Source: Sphingomonadales bacterium (GTDB lineage Bacteria; Pseudomonadota; Alphaproteobacteria; Sphingomonadales; Kordiimonadaceae). From it: a stretch of 64,000 nucleotides of DNA. The notes below the pieces were generated by a model, which was given only the letters and a program-made list of their open reading frames with translations, ran no database searches and had not been told where the DNA came from. The stretch covers positions 1 through 64,000 of the forward strand of contig JAALKD010000007.1 in NCBI GenBank assembly GCA_011088215.1. Direction: 5' to 3'. Positions 56,861 through 64,000 of the stretch are shown one piece after another (the stretch's first letter is position 1; the number at the start of each line of letters is the position of its first letter). A program made the position numbers and the translations under genes.

Positions 56861-56971
56861 CTGATTTTCTCTGTCTTTTTCTTGGATTCCCCCTGAGTTT
56901 TTCCCCCAACTGCGAGAAAAAACAATTTCGCGCGCTTTATAAGCGATTGCGGGCTTGCAAGCGCTGAAATT

Positions 56972-57006
56972 GGTTTCTAGAGTACCGCAGCGGTTGGTCA
57001 GAAACC
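56972..57006 (+). other. Nested hairpin in the hppA upstream region
   Basis: GGTTTCT (56972-56978) pairs with AGAAACC (57000-57006). Inside, ACCGC (56984-56988) faces GCGGT (56990-56994). The two stems are separated by a symmetric 5/5 internal loop. It lies 84 bases before the hppA start, and a 10-base palindrome GCTTGCAAGC (56953-56962) is just before it. The remainder of the 56861-57089 spacer shows no gene. Confidence 0.55.
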
Positions 57007-57089
57007 GTGAGATTATTAGGGGCTGGTTGGTGAAATGGGACGTGTCATTAGCCGGTAAGTCTTGTTTTAAAGTTTAGAGGGGGATTCCC

Positions 57090-59177
57090 ATGGACGTTTT
57101 GTACGTTTCCATTGCGTGCGGTGTACTTGCCGTAATTTATGGAGTTATTACGCGCGGTCAAATTTTGGCTGCTAGTGCCGGTAACGAAAAGATGCAAGAG
57201 ATTGCAGCGGCTATTCAGGACGGCGCACAAGCCTACCTGAACCGTCAATATCGCACCATCGCCATTGTCGGCGTTGTTGTAACGGTTGCCTTGTTCTTGG
57301 CACTAGGTGGCATTTCGGCCTCCGGCTTTATCATTGGTGCCGTATTGTCAGGTGTCGCTGGGTACATTGGCATGTTGATTTCTGTGCGCGCCAATGTACG
57401 TACCACAGAAGCCGCAAGAACCGGGCTGCAGGAAGGCCTTACGTTGGCGTTTCGCTCTGGTGCTGTAACAGGTATGCTAGTAGCGGGTTTGGCGTTGTTG
57501 GCGATTGCCGGCTTTTATACCGTTCTTACCGGCCCGATGGGTATTGCCGAAACAGATAGACTGGTCATTGAAGGCCTTGTTTCCCTTGGCTTTGGTGCAT
57601 CGTTGATCTCGATCTTTGCTCGTTTGGGCGGCGGTATCTTTACCAAAGGCGCTGATGTTGGCGCTGACCTTGTCGGTAAAGTGGAAGCTGGTATCCCTGA
57701 GGATGACCCCCGAAACCCTGCAGTAATTGCGGACAATGTTGGCGATAATGTTGGTGACTGTGCTGGTATGGCAGCCGACCTGTTCGAAACATATGTTGTT
57801 ACAATTGGTGCAACAATGGTTCTCGCGGCACTGTTTATTTCTACCGGTGCAGCTGAAATTATGTCGCTACCACTTATTATCGGTGGTGTCTGTATTGTGA
57901 CCTCTATTCTGGGCACCTATTTTGTTAAGCTTGGAAAAAGCAAAAGCATTATGGGAGCTTTATACAAAGGCTTTATCGTCACTGCCATTACTTCAGCAAT
58001 CGCGATGTGGTTTGCAATGGATTACGCCCTAGGCTTTGACATGAACAAAACCTTCACAGCCGCAGGCGCGGAATTCTCTGGCCGTACGCTTTATTATTGC
58101 GGCCTCGTTGGCCTAGTTGTTACCGGCATTATTATTTGGTTGACCGAATATTACACTGGAACTGAGTATCGCCCGGTGAAGTCAATTGCCAAAGCATCTG
58201 AGACAGGTCACGGCACCAACGTAATTCAGGGCTTGGCGATTTCATTGGAATCAACAGCTCTTCCGACCATCGTGATTTGCGCAGGCATTATCGTTGCCTA
58301 CCAGCTTGCTGGTGTTATTGGCCTCGGCTTCGCCGCTACTGCGATGTTGGCCCTTGCTGGCATGGTCGTCGCACTTGATGCCTACGGCCCTGTTACAGAT
58401 AATGCTGGCGGCATTGCTGAAATGGCGGGCCTGGATGATGAAGTACGTACTCGTACCGATGCTCTCGATGCGGTTGGCAACACCACTAAAGCGGTAACCA
58501 AAGGCTATGCAATTGGTTCTGCTGGTTTGGCTGCACTTGTGCTGTTTGGCGCTTATACTGCTGACTTGGATAAATACTTCGGAGATGTGGTTGTAAACTT
58601 CGAGCTTTCAAACCCGTACGTTATTGTTGGGTTGTTTCTTGGTGCCATGCTGCCCTATCTCTTTGCCTCAATGGGCATGACAGCGGTTGGCCGCGCTGGC
58701 GGTGCCGTAGTGGAAGAGGTTCGCGAGCAGTTCCGCAATAATCCAGGCATCATGGAAGGCACGTCTAAACCCGATTACGCCCGCTCTGTGGATTTGTTGA
58801 CCAAAGCAGCCATTCGCGAAATGATCGTACCTAGTTTGTTGCCAATTTTGGCACCGATTGTCGTCTATTACGCGATTACAATGGTAGCCGGCCAGGCGGC
58901 GGGCTTTGCCGCCTTAGGCGCTTTGCTTGTGGGTGTTCTTGTCGGTGGTTTGTTTGTCGCTATTTCCATGACCGCCGGTGGTGGTGCTTGGGATAACGCC
59001 AAGAAATACATTGAAGACGGCAACCACGGCGGCAAAGGCTCAGAAGCACACAAAGCTGCTGTAACTGGTGATACGGTCGGCGACCCTTATAAGGATACAG
59101 CTGGCCCTGCGGTTAACCCAATGATCAAAATCACCAACATTGTGGCGTTGTTATTGTTGGCTATGCTAGCTCATTAA
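57090..59177 (+). CDS. hppA: Proton-translocating membrane pyrophosphatase, K+-insensitive type
   Basis: A 695-residue integral membrane pump with about 16 helices, hydrolysing pyrophosphate to move H+. The catalytic loops are [55 protein letters not shown] and [21 protein letters not shown]. The key segment is [18 protein letters not shown]: Lys where K+-dependent enzymes have Ala marks the K+-independent H+-pump class. It starts after AGAGGGGGATTCCC. A strong terminator ends the unit, so it is monocistronic. Confidence 0.97.
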   Translation: MDVLYVSIACGVLAVIYGVITRGQILAASAGNEKMQEIAAAIQDGAQAYLNRQYRTIAIVGVVVTVALFLALGGISASGFIIGAVLSGVAGYIGMLISVRANVRTTEAARTGLQEGLTLAFRSGAVTGMLVAGLALLAIAGFYTVLTGPMGIAETDRLVIEGLVSLGFGASLISIFARLGGGIFTKGADVGADLVGKVEAGIPEDDPRNPAVIADNVGDNVGDCAGMAADLFETYVVTIGATMVLAALFISTGAAEIMSLPLIIGGVCIVTSILGTYFVKLGKSKSIMGALYKGFIVTAITSAIAMWFAMDYALGFDMNKTFTAAGAEFSGRTLYYCGLVGLVVTGIIIWLTEYYTGTEYRPVKSIAKASETGHGTNVIQGLAISLESTALPTIVICAGIIVAYQLAGVIGLGFAATAMLALAGMVVALDAYGPVTDNAGGIAEMAGLDDEVRTRTDALDAVGNTTKAVTKGYAIGSAGLAALVLFGAYTADLDKYFGDVVVNFELSNPYVIVGLFLGAMLPYLFASMGMTAVGRAGGAVVEEVREQFRNNPGIMEGTSKPDYARSVDLLTKAAIREMIVPSLLPILAPIVVYYAITMVAGQAAGFAALGALLVGVLVGGLFVAISMTAGGGAWDNAKKYIEDGNHGGKGSEAHKAAVTGDTVGDPYKDTAGPAVNPMIKITNIVALLLLAMLAH

Positions 59178-59197
59178 ACAGAGCAATCTAAAATGCG

Positions 59198-59227
59198 AAA
59201 GCCCCGGTTGTTGCCGGGGCTTTTTTT
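59198..59227. terminator. Rho-independent terminator after hppA
   Basis: A 10-base perfect GC-rich stem (59198-59207 with 59214-59223) and a TTGTTG loop are followed by a T-run. The A-run on the other side lets it serve the convergent bamE gene too. Confidence 0.95.
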
Positions 59228-59268
59228 ATGCTCAGAACTAAAAGCTCACGCTAAGAGTTTGGAAAACC

Positions 59269-59763
59269 CTAGCCGTTGGGGCCGCGGTTTTGATTATCGC
59301 CAGAGCCAACCGGTGCCGATCCGCCAAACCGGCCGATGCTGCCGAATATTTGTTCAAACAAATTAAGCTTTCGTCCTTTGGTTGGTGTTTTGTCGCTAAC
59401 GTTCTCCACCTCACGCATGTCTTCAAGACCGAGGTTATTAACGTCCGACACCACACCGCTATCATTGAAGCTGACAATCAGGACTCTGTGCCCGGTGGCA
59501 TCAGGCCAAAAAATAGGGCGAACGCGAACGGTTGTTGAAATATAATACCAAGTACTGTCGTCAAAAGTTGCCCTCATAGTCGGTGTACCCAGTGTGGTTT
59601 CCACCGATGTACGATTGTCAACACCCGGTTGAATGGCATCCGCTAGCTCGGTGTCAAAAACATATCCACGAAGCGCTTTGCCGTTACCGCAGGCAGCGGT
59701 CGTAAATGCTGCGCCAGCAATAAGGGTAAACTTGAGAATATTGTTGGTGGGTAAAGAAGGCAT
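59269..59763 (-). CDS. bamE: Outer-membrane assembly lipoprotein BamE (SmpA/OmlA)
   Basis: A 164-residue lipoprotein of the BAM complex. The signal sequence ends in lipobox TAAC (Cys25). The mature domain matches SmpA/OmlA: AIQPGVDNRTSVETTLGTP, then DDSTWYYISTTVRVRPIFWP and VLIVSFNDSGVVSDVNNLGL. The C-terminal 40 residues are a disordered Gly/Asn-rich tail, as in alphaproteobacterial BamE. It is divergent from the cytochrome bc1 chaperone gene, a conserved alphaproteobacterial arrangement. Confidence 0.92.
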   Translation of the reverse strand: MPSLPTNNILKFTLIAGAAFTTAACGNGKALRGYVFDTELADAIQPGVDNRTSVETTLGTPTMRATFDDSTWYYISTTVRVRPIFWPDATGHRVLIVSFNDSGVVSDVNNLGLEDMREVENVSDKTPTKGRKLNLFEQIFGSIGRFGGSAPVGSGDNQNRGPNG

Positions 59764-59947
59764 TGTCGTTTCAACTTTTCATAATACTAAAAACGGCGAG
59801 TAGCATCAGCTTTAATAACGGTCAGCATTGCTAAGTGCAAGGCCTCGTGTTAGAGCGGGCCAACTTTGAACAATAAATAGTGTTGGCGCATACTGCGCCC
59901 TTGTTTCTGCACTTACGTAGCCATTATGGCAGCAAAAGGACCGCTTA

Positions 59948-60505
59948 ATGTTTGGCAAGCTGCTCGCGCAAAGAAAACTAAGGCAACAGGCAGCCCGAAA
60001 CTCGCTGGATATGTACCAGCAATTGGTTACTCAGGCACGCAGCCAATATTTTTATCTATCGCCGTTTAATGTCGAAGACACTGTCGAGGGTCGTTTCGAA
60101 TTGATTCTCATTCATCTGTTCATAGTGGACCATTGGCTATCAACTGACGAACAACATGTTTTACTTCGTCGAACCCTGCAGGAAACCTTAATCACTGATA
60201 TGGACAGGTCACTACGTGAAATGGGTATAGGCGACATGAGCGTAGGTAAACAAATGAAACAAGTCGGTTCGGCTCTGCTGGGTCGCCTGCAAGCCTATAA
60301 GTTGACCTTTGAGCAAGCGCGTGATGATACTGAGACAAAATTAAAGCTGATCGAAATATTGGCCAGAAACATCAATGGGTATGATGATACAGGAACGGCG
60401 ATGCCACTGGCGGACTATATGGTCAGCCAGAAAACGGCGCTGTCGGCTATCGATACCGTAGCATGGAAGCCCGGCGATAGTCTATTTTCAGACCCCGCCA
60501 AATAG
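59948..60505 (+). CDS. Ubiquinol-cytochrome c chaperone (CBP3/UQCC1 family)
   Basis: A 185-residue protein of the Ubiq_cyt_C_chap family, thought to help assembly of the cytochrome bc1 complex. Motifs are VEDTVEGRFELILIHLFIVD, then DMDRSLREMGIGDMSVGKQM and YKLTFEQARDD. It starts with ATG 59948 and ends 45 bases before the DUF177 gene. The 184-base spacer to bamE holds both divergent promoters, with no other gene seen. Confidence 0.9.
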   Translation: MFGKLLAQRKLRQQAARNSLDMYQQLVTQARSQYFYLSPFNVEDTVEGRFELILIHLFIVDHWLSTDEQHVLLRRTLQETLITDMDRSLREMGIGDMSVGKQMKQVGSALLGRLQAYKLTFEQARDDTETKLKLIEILARNINGYDDTGTAMPLADYMVSQKTALSAIDTVAWKPGDSLFSDPAK

Positions 60506-60550
60506 CGTCGAAGGTCAATGTGCTGCAATTAGACGGAAAGGGGAACTTGA

Positions 60551-61099
60551 ATGACCAAACTATTTGATTTTTCTTTCGCGCTCGACGTGGAGGATATCCA
60601 GACGGAGCCACGCAGCTACCGGCTGGAAGCCCCTGAGAGGCAACTGTCCGACCTGGCGGACCGTTTTAAACTAGTCGCCTTGAAAAAATTCTATGCAACA
60701 GCAAACGTCAATATAGACCCGAAAGCCAAAACCATTTGGATCAAGGGTGATATTACTGCGGATTTGGTACAGCAATGCGTTGTAACGTTGGGCGATGTGC
60801 CGGAAAAGATCGCTGAAAGTTTCGAACTTATGCTGGTTTCGCCCGAAACAGCCGAGCAGTTGGATGAAGACGAAGTCTACCTTGACCCAAATGCTCCAGA
60901 TTATGATGCCTTCGACGGCCCAACGGTGCCGGTTGGTGACATGGTCGCACAAACACTTGCGGTATTGATGGACCCGTATCCTAAGCAAGCAGGAGCGGAA
61001 ATAGAGGTGCCTAACGGGCAGGGCGTAAGCATAAACGAAGGTTTGAAAGAAAAGCCCAACCCGTTCGCTGTTTTATCAAAACTTCGCGACAAATCTTGA
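60551..61099 (+). CDS. YceD/DUF177 family protein
   Basis: A 182-residue protein of the DUF177 (YceD) family, linked in other bacteria to 23S rRNA accumulation. Visible features are KTIWIKGDITADLVQQCVVT, where the Cys motif is reduced to one Cys, and the acidic LDEDEVYLDPNAPDYDAFDG stretch. There is a C-terminal NPFAVLSKLRD. It lies upstream of plsX as in alphaproteobacteria, with no rpmF in between. Confidence 0.88.
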   Translation: MTKLFDFSFALDVEDIQTEPRSYRLEAPERQLSDLADRFKLVALKKFYATANVNIDPKAKTIWIKGDITADLVQQCVVTLGDVPEKIAESFELMLVSPETAEQLDEDEVYLDPNAPDYDAFDGPTVPVGDMVAQTLAVLMDPYPKQAGAEIEVPNGQGVSINEGLKEKPNPFAVLSKLRDKS

Positions 61100-61208
61100 A
61101 TTCAATGGAATATTCTATATTGTCTATCGGAAGTTAATGCTTTTCGACAATGCTGTTTATTGGGACGTAAATAGCAAATAGCGTCGTATTTTAGGTTAGG
61201 AATACTGG

Positions 61209-62285
61209 GTGGCCAAAAAAATAACAATCGCCGTCGACGCAATGGGCGGCGACCACGCACCTCAGATGGTAATTGACGGAGTTGCCCACGCACGCACGCT
61301 GTTTCCAGACACCAAATTTCACATCTTCGGTGATGAAGTCATCATAAAGTCGATGTTGGAGGGGTATCCCGAACTGCGCGCAGCCAGCGACATTATTCAC
61401 ACAGATTCGGTTGTTTCCAGCTCAGATAAACCATCACAAGCGTTGAGACGCGGTCGCCAATCATCCATGGGCCTCGCCATACAGGCGGTTAAGGATGACA
61501 TAGCGGATGTGGCCATATCAGCAGGTAACACGGGCGCCCTCATGGCGTTAGCGAAATTCATGCTGCGTACGATGCCGGGCATCGACCGGCCCGCACTTGT
61601 ATTCCCAATGCCGACACTGCGCGGCGAAAGTGTAATGCTGGATTTGGGGGCGAATGTTGAATGTGATAGCAATAATCTGGTCCAATTTGCCATAATGGGG
61701 GCTGCCTACGCCAATACAGTCCTTGGTTTATCGAAGCCATCAGTAGCGCTTTTAAATGTTGGTACAGAGGACCTTAAAGGCAAAGACAGCATCAAGGCAG
61801 CTGCCGACGTGTTACGTGCTTCTCCGCACCTGCGGCTCCAATTCACCGGATTTGTCGAAGGTAATGATATTGCAACCGGCGCTGTAGATGTAGTGGTAAC
61901 CGATGGTTTTACCGGCAATATTGCCCTTAAAACAGCAGAAGGCACTGCGCGTTTGATGACTGATCTGCTGGGCCGGGCGTTCAAATCAACCATGATGACC
62001 AAGTTGGGGTACTTAATGGCGCGCCACGGCCTTAAGTCGCTAAAGGACCCTTTGGATCCTAATAATAACAACGGTGGTGTATTTTTGGGGCTAAACGGGC
62101 TGGTGATGAAAAGTCATGGCGGTGTCAATGCGCACGGCTTTGCCTCGGCGGTAACATCAGCGATTGATATGGCGCAAAACGATCTGATTCGCCTGATTAG
62201 TGAAAAACTGCAAAATATCACACTTGATGAAGATACTGATACACTGCAGGCAGATGATAGTCAGAAAGTTCGACCTGAGTCTTGA
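61209..62285 (+). CDS. plsX: Phosphate acyltransferase PlsX
   Basis: A 358-residue soluble enzyme converting acyl-ACP to acyl-phosphate for phospholipid synthesis. Motifs are ITIAVDAMGGDHAPQMVIDG near the start, VVSSSDKPSQALRRGRQSSM, ISAGNTGALMALAKFML, and TDGFTGNIALKTAEGTARL. The start is GTG. fabH normally follows; here a terminator and then ihfA come next, so fabH is displaced. Confidence 0.95.
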   Translation: MAKKITIAVDAMGGDHAPQMVIDGVAHARTLFPDTKFHIFGDEVIIKSMLEGYPELRAASDIIHTDSVVSSSDKPSQALRRGRQSSMGLAIQAVKDDIADVAISAGNTGALMALAKFMLRTMPGIDRPALVFPMPTLRGESVMLDLGANVECDSNNLVQFAIMGAAYANTVLGLSKPSVALLNVGTEDLKGKDSIKAAADVLRASPHLRLQFTGFVEGNDIATGAVDVVVTDGFTGNIALKTAEGTARLMTDLLGRAFKSTMMTKLGYLMARHGLKSLKDPLDPNNNNGGVFLGLNGLVMKSHGGVNAHGFASAVTSAIDMAQNDLIRLISEKLQNITLDEDTDTLQADDSQKVRPES

Positions 62286-62333
62286 AAACACTAGAGAAGT
62301 GAGCGCTAAGTTGCTTGTTTCTAGTGTTTTTTC
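62285..62333 (+). terminator. Rho-independent terminator after plsX
   Basis: AAAACACTAGA (62285-62295) pairs perfectly with TCTAGTGTTTT (62320-62330) over 11 bases. The loop is 24 bases and a T-run follows. It starts at the plsX stop codon and separates it from ihfA. Confidence 0.85.
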
Positions 62334-62428
62334 ATGATTGGATGAATTCGCACCATTTGACTCTATGGCCCAGTTAAAGTAGCTTTTTCCTTTGTAGGTT
62401 CTGCCTAATATTATCAAGGGGGATGCAA

Positions 62429-62719
62429 GTGAGTAGCTCAACATTAACACGCGCTGATTTAACCGAAGCAATTTACGAAGAAGTCGGACTTTCCAGGAAC
62501 GAGTCAGCTGATTTGGTTGAATCTGTTTTGGAAGAGGTTGCTTCATGCTTGGTTAGCGGTGAAAACGTGAAAGTTTCCTCCTTTGGCAGTTTTTTGGTGC
62601 GTCAGAAAAATGGTCGAATGGGTAGGAACCCTAAAACCGGCGAAGAAGTGCCGATTGACCCGCGCCGTGTTCTCGTGTTCCGACCTGGTCAAGTAATGAA
62701 AGACCGTATCAACGGCTAA
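62429..62719 (+). CDS. ihfA: Integration host factor subunit alpha
   Basis: A 96-residue DNA-bending protein. The GTG at 62429 has AAGGGGG six bases before it. The ATG at 62423 is only one base from that site, so the GTG is chosen. It shows [20 protein letters not shown] near the start, [20 protein letters not shown] (DNA-intercalating arm) and [17 protein letters not shown]. It is followed by a MerR-type gene 18 bases later, the usual alphaproteobacterial order. Confidence 0.95.
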   Translation: MSSSTLTRADLTEAIYEEVGLSRNESADLVESVLEEVASCLVSGENVKVSSFGSFLVRQKNGRMGRNPKTGEEVPIDPRRVLVFRPGQVMKDRING

Positions 62720-62737
62720 TCGTTAAGGTCTATATTA

Positions 62738-63160
62738 ATGGATATCAACGACAGTGATGGTCGCGTTCGGGGCAGTAAAGGCAGGGACGCATTCCGTACT
62801 ATATCCGAGGTTGCTGACGAGTTAGACCTGCCGCAGCATGTCTTGCGGTTCTGGGAAAGCAAGTTTAACCAGATCAAACCATTGAAGCGGGGCGGAAACC
62901 GCCGTTACTACCGGCCCGATGATGTCATTTTGCTCACCGCGATTAAAAAGCTATTACATTCAGATGGTTATACCATTAAGGGCGTGCAAAAACTTTTTAA
63001 AGCACAGGGTTTAAAAGCGACAATTGATCAGGTGATCAGCGGCGAGCCCGTCGCTATGGATCATGGGCATGACGTCGCTGTTGCAGCGCTCCAAATAGAC
63101 ACAACAAAAATTGACAGAGCATTGGTTCGTTTAAAAACTATTCGGTCAAAACTCAGTTAA
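62738..63160 (+). CDS. MerR-family regulator
   Basis: A 140-residue MerR-type protein. The N-terminal domain is [20 protein letters not shown], then [20 protein letters not shown] and [15 protein letters not shown]. Little of a ligand-binding domain remains in the short C-terminus, which ends with a helix ([13 protein letters not shown]). It pairs with ihfA by position and is probably co-transcribed with it. The target is unknown. Confidence 0.9.
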   Translation: MDINDSDGRVRGSKGRDAFRTISEVADELDLPQHVLRFWESKFNQIKPLKRGGNRRYYRPDDVILLTAIKKLLHSDGYTIKGVQKLFKAQGLKATIDQVISGEPVAMDHGHDVAVAALQIDTTKIDRALVRLKTIRSKLS

Positions 63161-63273
63161 ATTTCACACATAATAAATCTACTATATTACCAATTTGACC
63201 TATTGCAGGACAAGGGGCTCACAGCTATAGTGCGCCGCGCTGATCCTCTACTAGACATTGGGTCAGTACATGC

Positions 63274-63350
63274 CGGGAAGTGGCGCAGTCTGGTAGCGCA
63301 CTACACTGGGGGTGTAGGGATCGCAGGTTCAAATCCTGTCTTCCCGACCA
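63274..63350 (+). tRNA. tRNA-Pro (GGG anticodon)
   Basis: A 77-base tRNA. The acceptor stem CGGGAAG (63274-63280) pairs with CTTCCCG (63340-63346), and an encoded ACCA end follows. The D-arm GCGCAGTCTGGTAGCGC, the anticodon loop TGGGGGT with GGG, and the T-arm GGTTCAAATCC are all present. It stands alone behind the MerR gene. It shows no sign of an integrated element downstream. Confidence 0.97.
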
Positions 63351-63353
63351 TTT

Positions 63354-63385
63354 AACGCCGTGTTCCATAGGGGCGCGGCGTTTTT
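63354..63385 (+). terminator. Terminator after tRNA-Pro
   Basis: AACGCCG (63354-63360) pairs with CGGCGTT (63376-63382), followed by further T bases. It starts 3 bases past the tRNA CCA and ends its transcript. Confidence 0.85.
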
Positions 63386-63494
63386 GTTATAGCACCTATA
63401 TGCGACAACGGACTTGTGCTCTGGTGCCTGCGCTCTAAACTGCAGATCATCCGAGCCAATTACATACTACCACGCCAATTAGCGGGAGCAGCCT

Positions 63495-64000
63495 TTGGAA
63501 GATATGATACTGACTTTGGCTTACCTGGTCGGTGCGGGCTTGGTCGCAGGTTTTCTCGCCGGTCTACTGGGCATTGGTGGTGGTATTGTCACAATCCCTG
63601 TCTTGTTTTTCCTTTTTGATCATCTGGGGACACCGCTGGAGTGGCGCATGCATGCTGCGATCGCCACCTCGCTCGCAATAATCATTCCAACGAACATCTC
63701 CAGTGCACGGGCCCACGATAAGAAGGGAGGAGTCGATTGGGACACCGTTAGAAGTTGGTGGTTTGTGGTAGCTGTTAGCGCTGTTCTGGGCAGTATGTTC
63801 GCTACATCGCTAAAAACGACTGAACTCGTCTATTTTTTTGCTCTGCTAGCCGGACTTTCAGCGCTTAAAATGTTGCTGCCGCTCAAGAAATGGACTCTGG
63901 GAAACGCATTGCCTACCGGTGTATTTAGATATGCTAATCCGGGTGTGATTGGTTTCTTTTCAGCGATAATGGGTATTGGCGGCGGCAGTTTTTCGGTGCC
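63495..64000 (+). CDS. TauE/SafE family sulfite exporter-type permease (3' end outside window)
   Basis: The frame is open to the window edge, giving 168 residues visible of a family usually 250-310 long. A TTG at 63495 with GGGAG seven bases upstream is likely the start; an ATG at 63504 is the alternative. It shows several membrane helices and the two Gly-rich half-motifs, GFLAGLLGIGGGIVTIPVLF near the start and GFFSAIMGIGGGSFSVP at the edge, typical of TauE/SafE. The substrate (sulfite, sulfonate or other anion) cannot be told. Confidence 0.9.
   Translation, partial: MEDMILTLAYLVGAGLVAGFLAGLLGIGGGIVTIPVLFFLFDHLGTPLEWRMHAAIATSLAIIIPTNISSARAHDKKGGVDWDTVRSWWFVVAVSAVLGSMFATSLKTTELVYFFALLAGLSALKMLLPLKKWTLGNALPTGVFRYANPGVIGFFSAIMGIGGGSFSV

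Noticed and set aside
63274-63500. tRNA-Pro as an integration site for a mobile element
   Set aside because: The tRNA is intact; no repeat of its 3' end, no integrase and only a terminator and a TauE gene follow, though the window ends soon after.

Overview
The window reads as one continuous stretch of an alphaproteobacterial chromosome of about 50% GC. The gene orders rpiB-glyA-nrdR-ribD-ribE-ribB-ribH-nusB-thiL and bamE / ubiquinol-cytochrome c chaperone / DUF177 / plsX / ihfA / merR / tRNA-Pro are classic for the class. A 5-aminolevulinate synthase (C4 pathway) and a K+-insensitive type membrane pyrophosphatase agree with this. With the XrtA exosortase locus, I infer a marine-type member of the Kordiimonadales/Emcibacterales/Sphingomonadales range; the exact order cannot be fixed from sequence alone. 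TTG and GTG starts are frequent. No insertion sequence, prophage, CRISPR array or rRNA was seen.

Layout. 1-2.9 kb: 3' part of a large TPR protein cut by the window edge. 3.2-5.8 kb: a bufferin operon (bufA precursor, bufB MNIO/DUF692 enzyme, bufC DUF2063 partner, DoxX protein). 5.9-9.7 kb: Lrp-type regulator, aminopeptidase N, XRE regulator. 9.8-12 kb, minus strand: a long PEP-CTERM surface protein. 12.3-13.1 kb: a CobT/CobU-like protein that has lost the catalytic motifs. 13.35-32.9 kb: a colinear XrtA (EpsH) exosortase and exopolysaccharide locus (sugar transferase, PrsT-like TPR protein, two glycosyltransferases, galE, export lipoprotein, chain-length protein, tyrosine autokinase, outer-membrane beta protein, AAA ATPase, deacetylase, FemAB-like protein, exosortase A/EpsI fusion, amidotransferase). 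32.9-35 kb, minus strand: phoR-phoB. 35.2-38.3 kb: a tight cassette of an Asp-rich exported-looking protein, a PqqD-like protein, an HprK-related kinase and a nucleotidyltransferase. 38.5-45.7 kb: class II DAHP synthase, nadE, gltX, cysS, trmJ-like methyltransferase, C-type-lectin-like protein. 45.7-48.9 kb: tetrapyrrole genes hemB and hemA flanking an LdtR/MarR regulator. 49.3-56.9 kb: rpiB, glyA, nrdR, riboflavin genes, nusB, thiL, fliL-like. 57-59.2 kb: hppA. 59.3-63.4 kb: bamE, cytochrome bc1 chaperone, yceD, plsX, ihfA, merR, tRNA-Pro. The right edge cuts a TauE/SafE permease.

How it works together. The XrtA locus should build and export a polysaccharide and, through exosortase A, anchor PEP-CTERM proteins such as the one at 9.8-12 kb. 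The bufferin operon should make a secreted, Cys-modified copper-binding peptide. The best candidate for a poorly described system is the four-gene cassette at 35.2-38.3 kb. There a PqqD-like carrier, an HprK-like kinase and a nucleotidyltransferase follow a Cys- and Asp-rich protein with a Tat-like leader, directly beside the exosortase locus and phoRB. Other points of note are a CobT paralogue without its catalytic glutamate, a RibB whose GTP cyclohydrolase II domain has lost its zinc cysteines, and several inverted repeats at operator-like positions.
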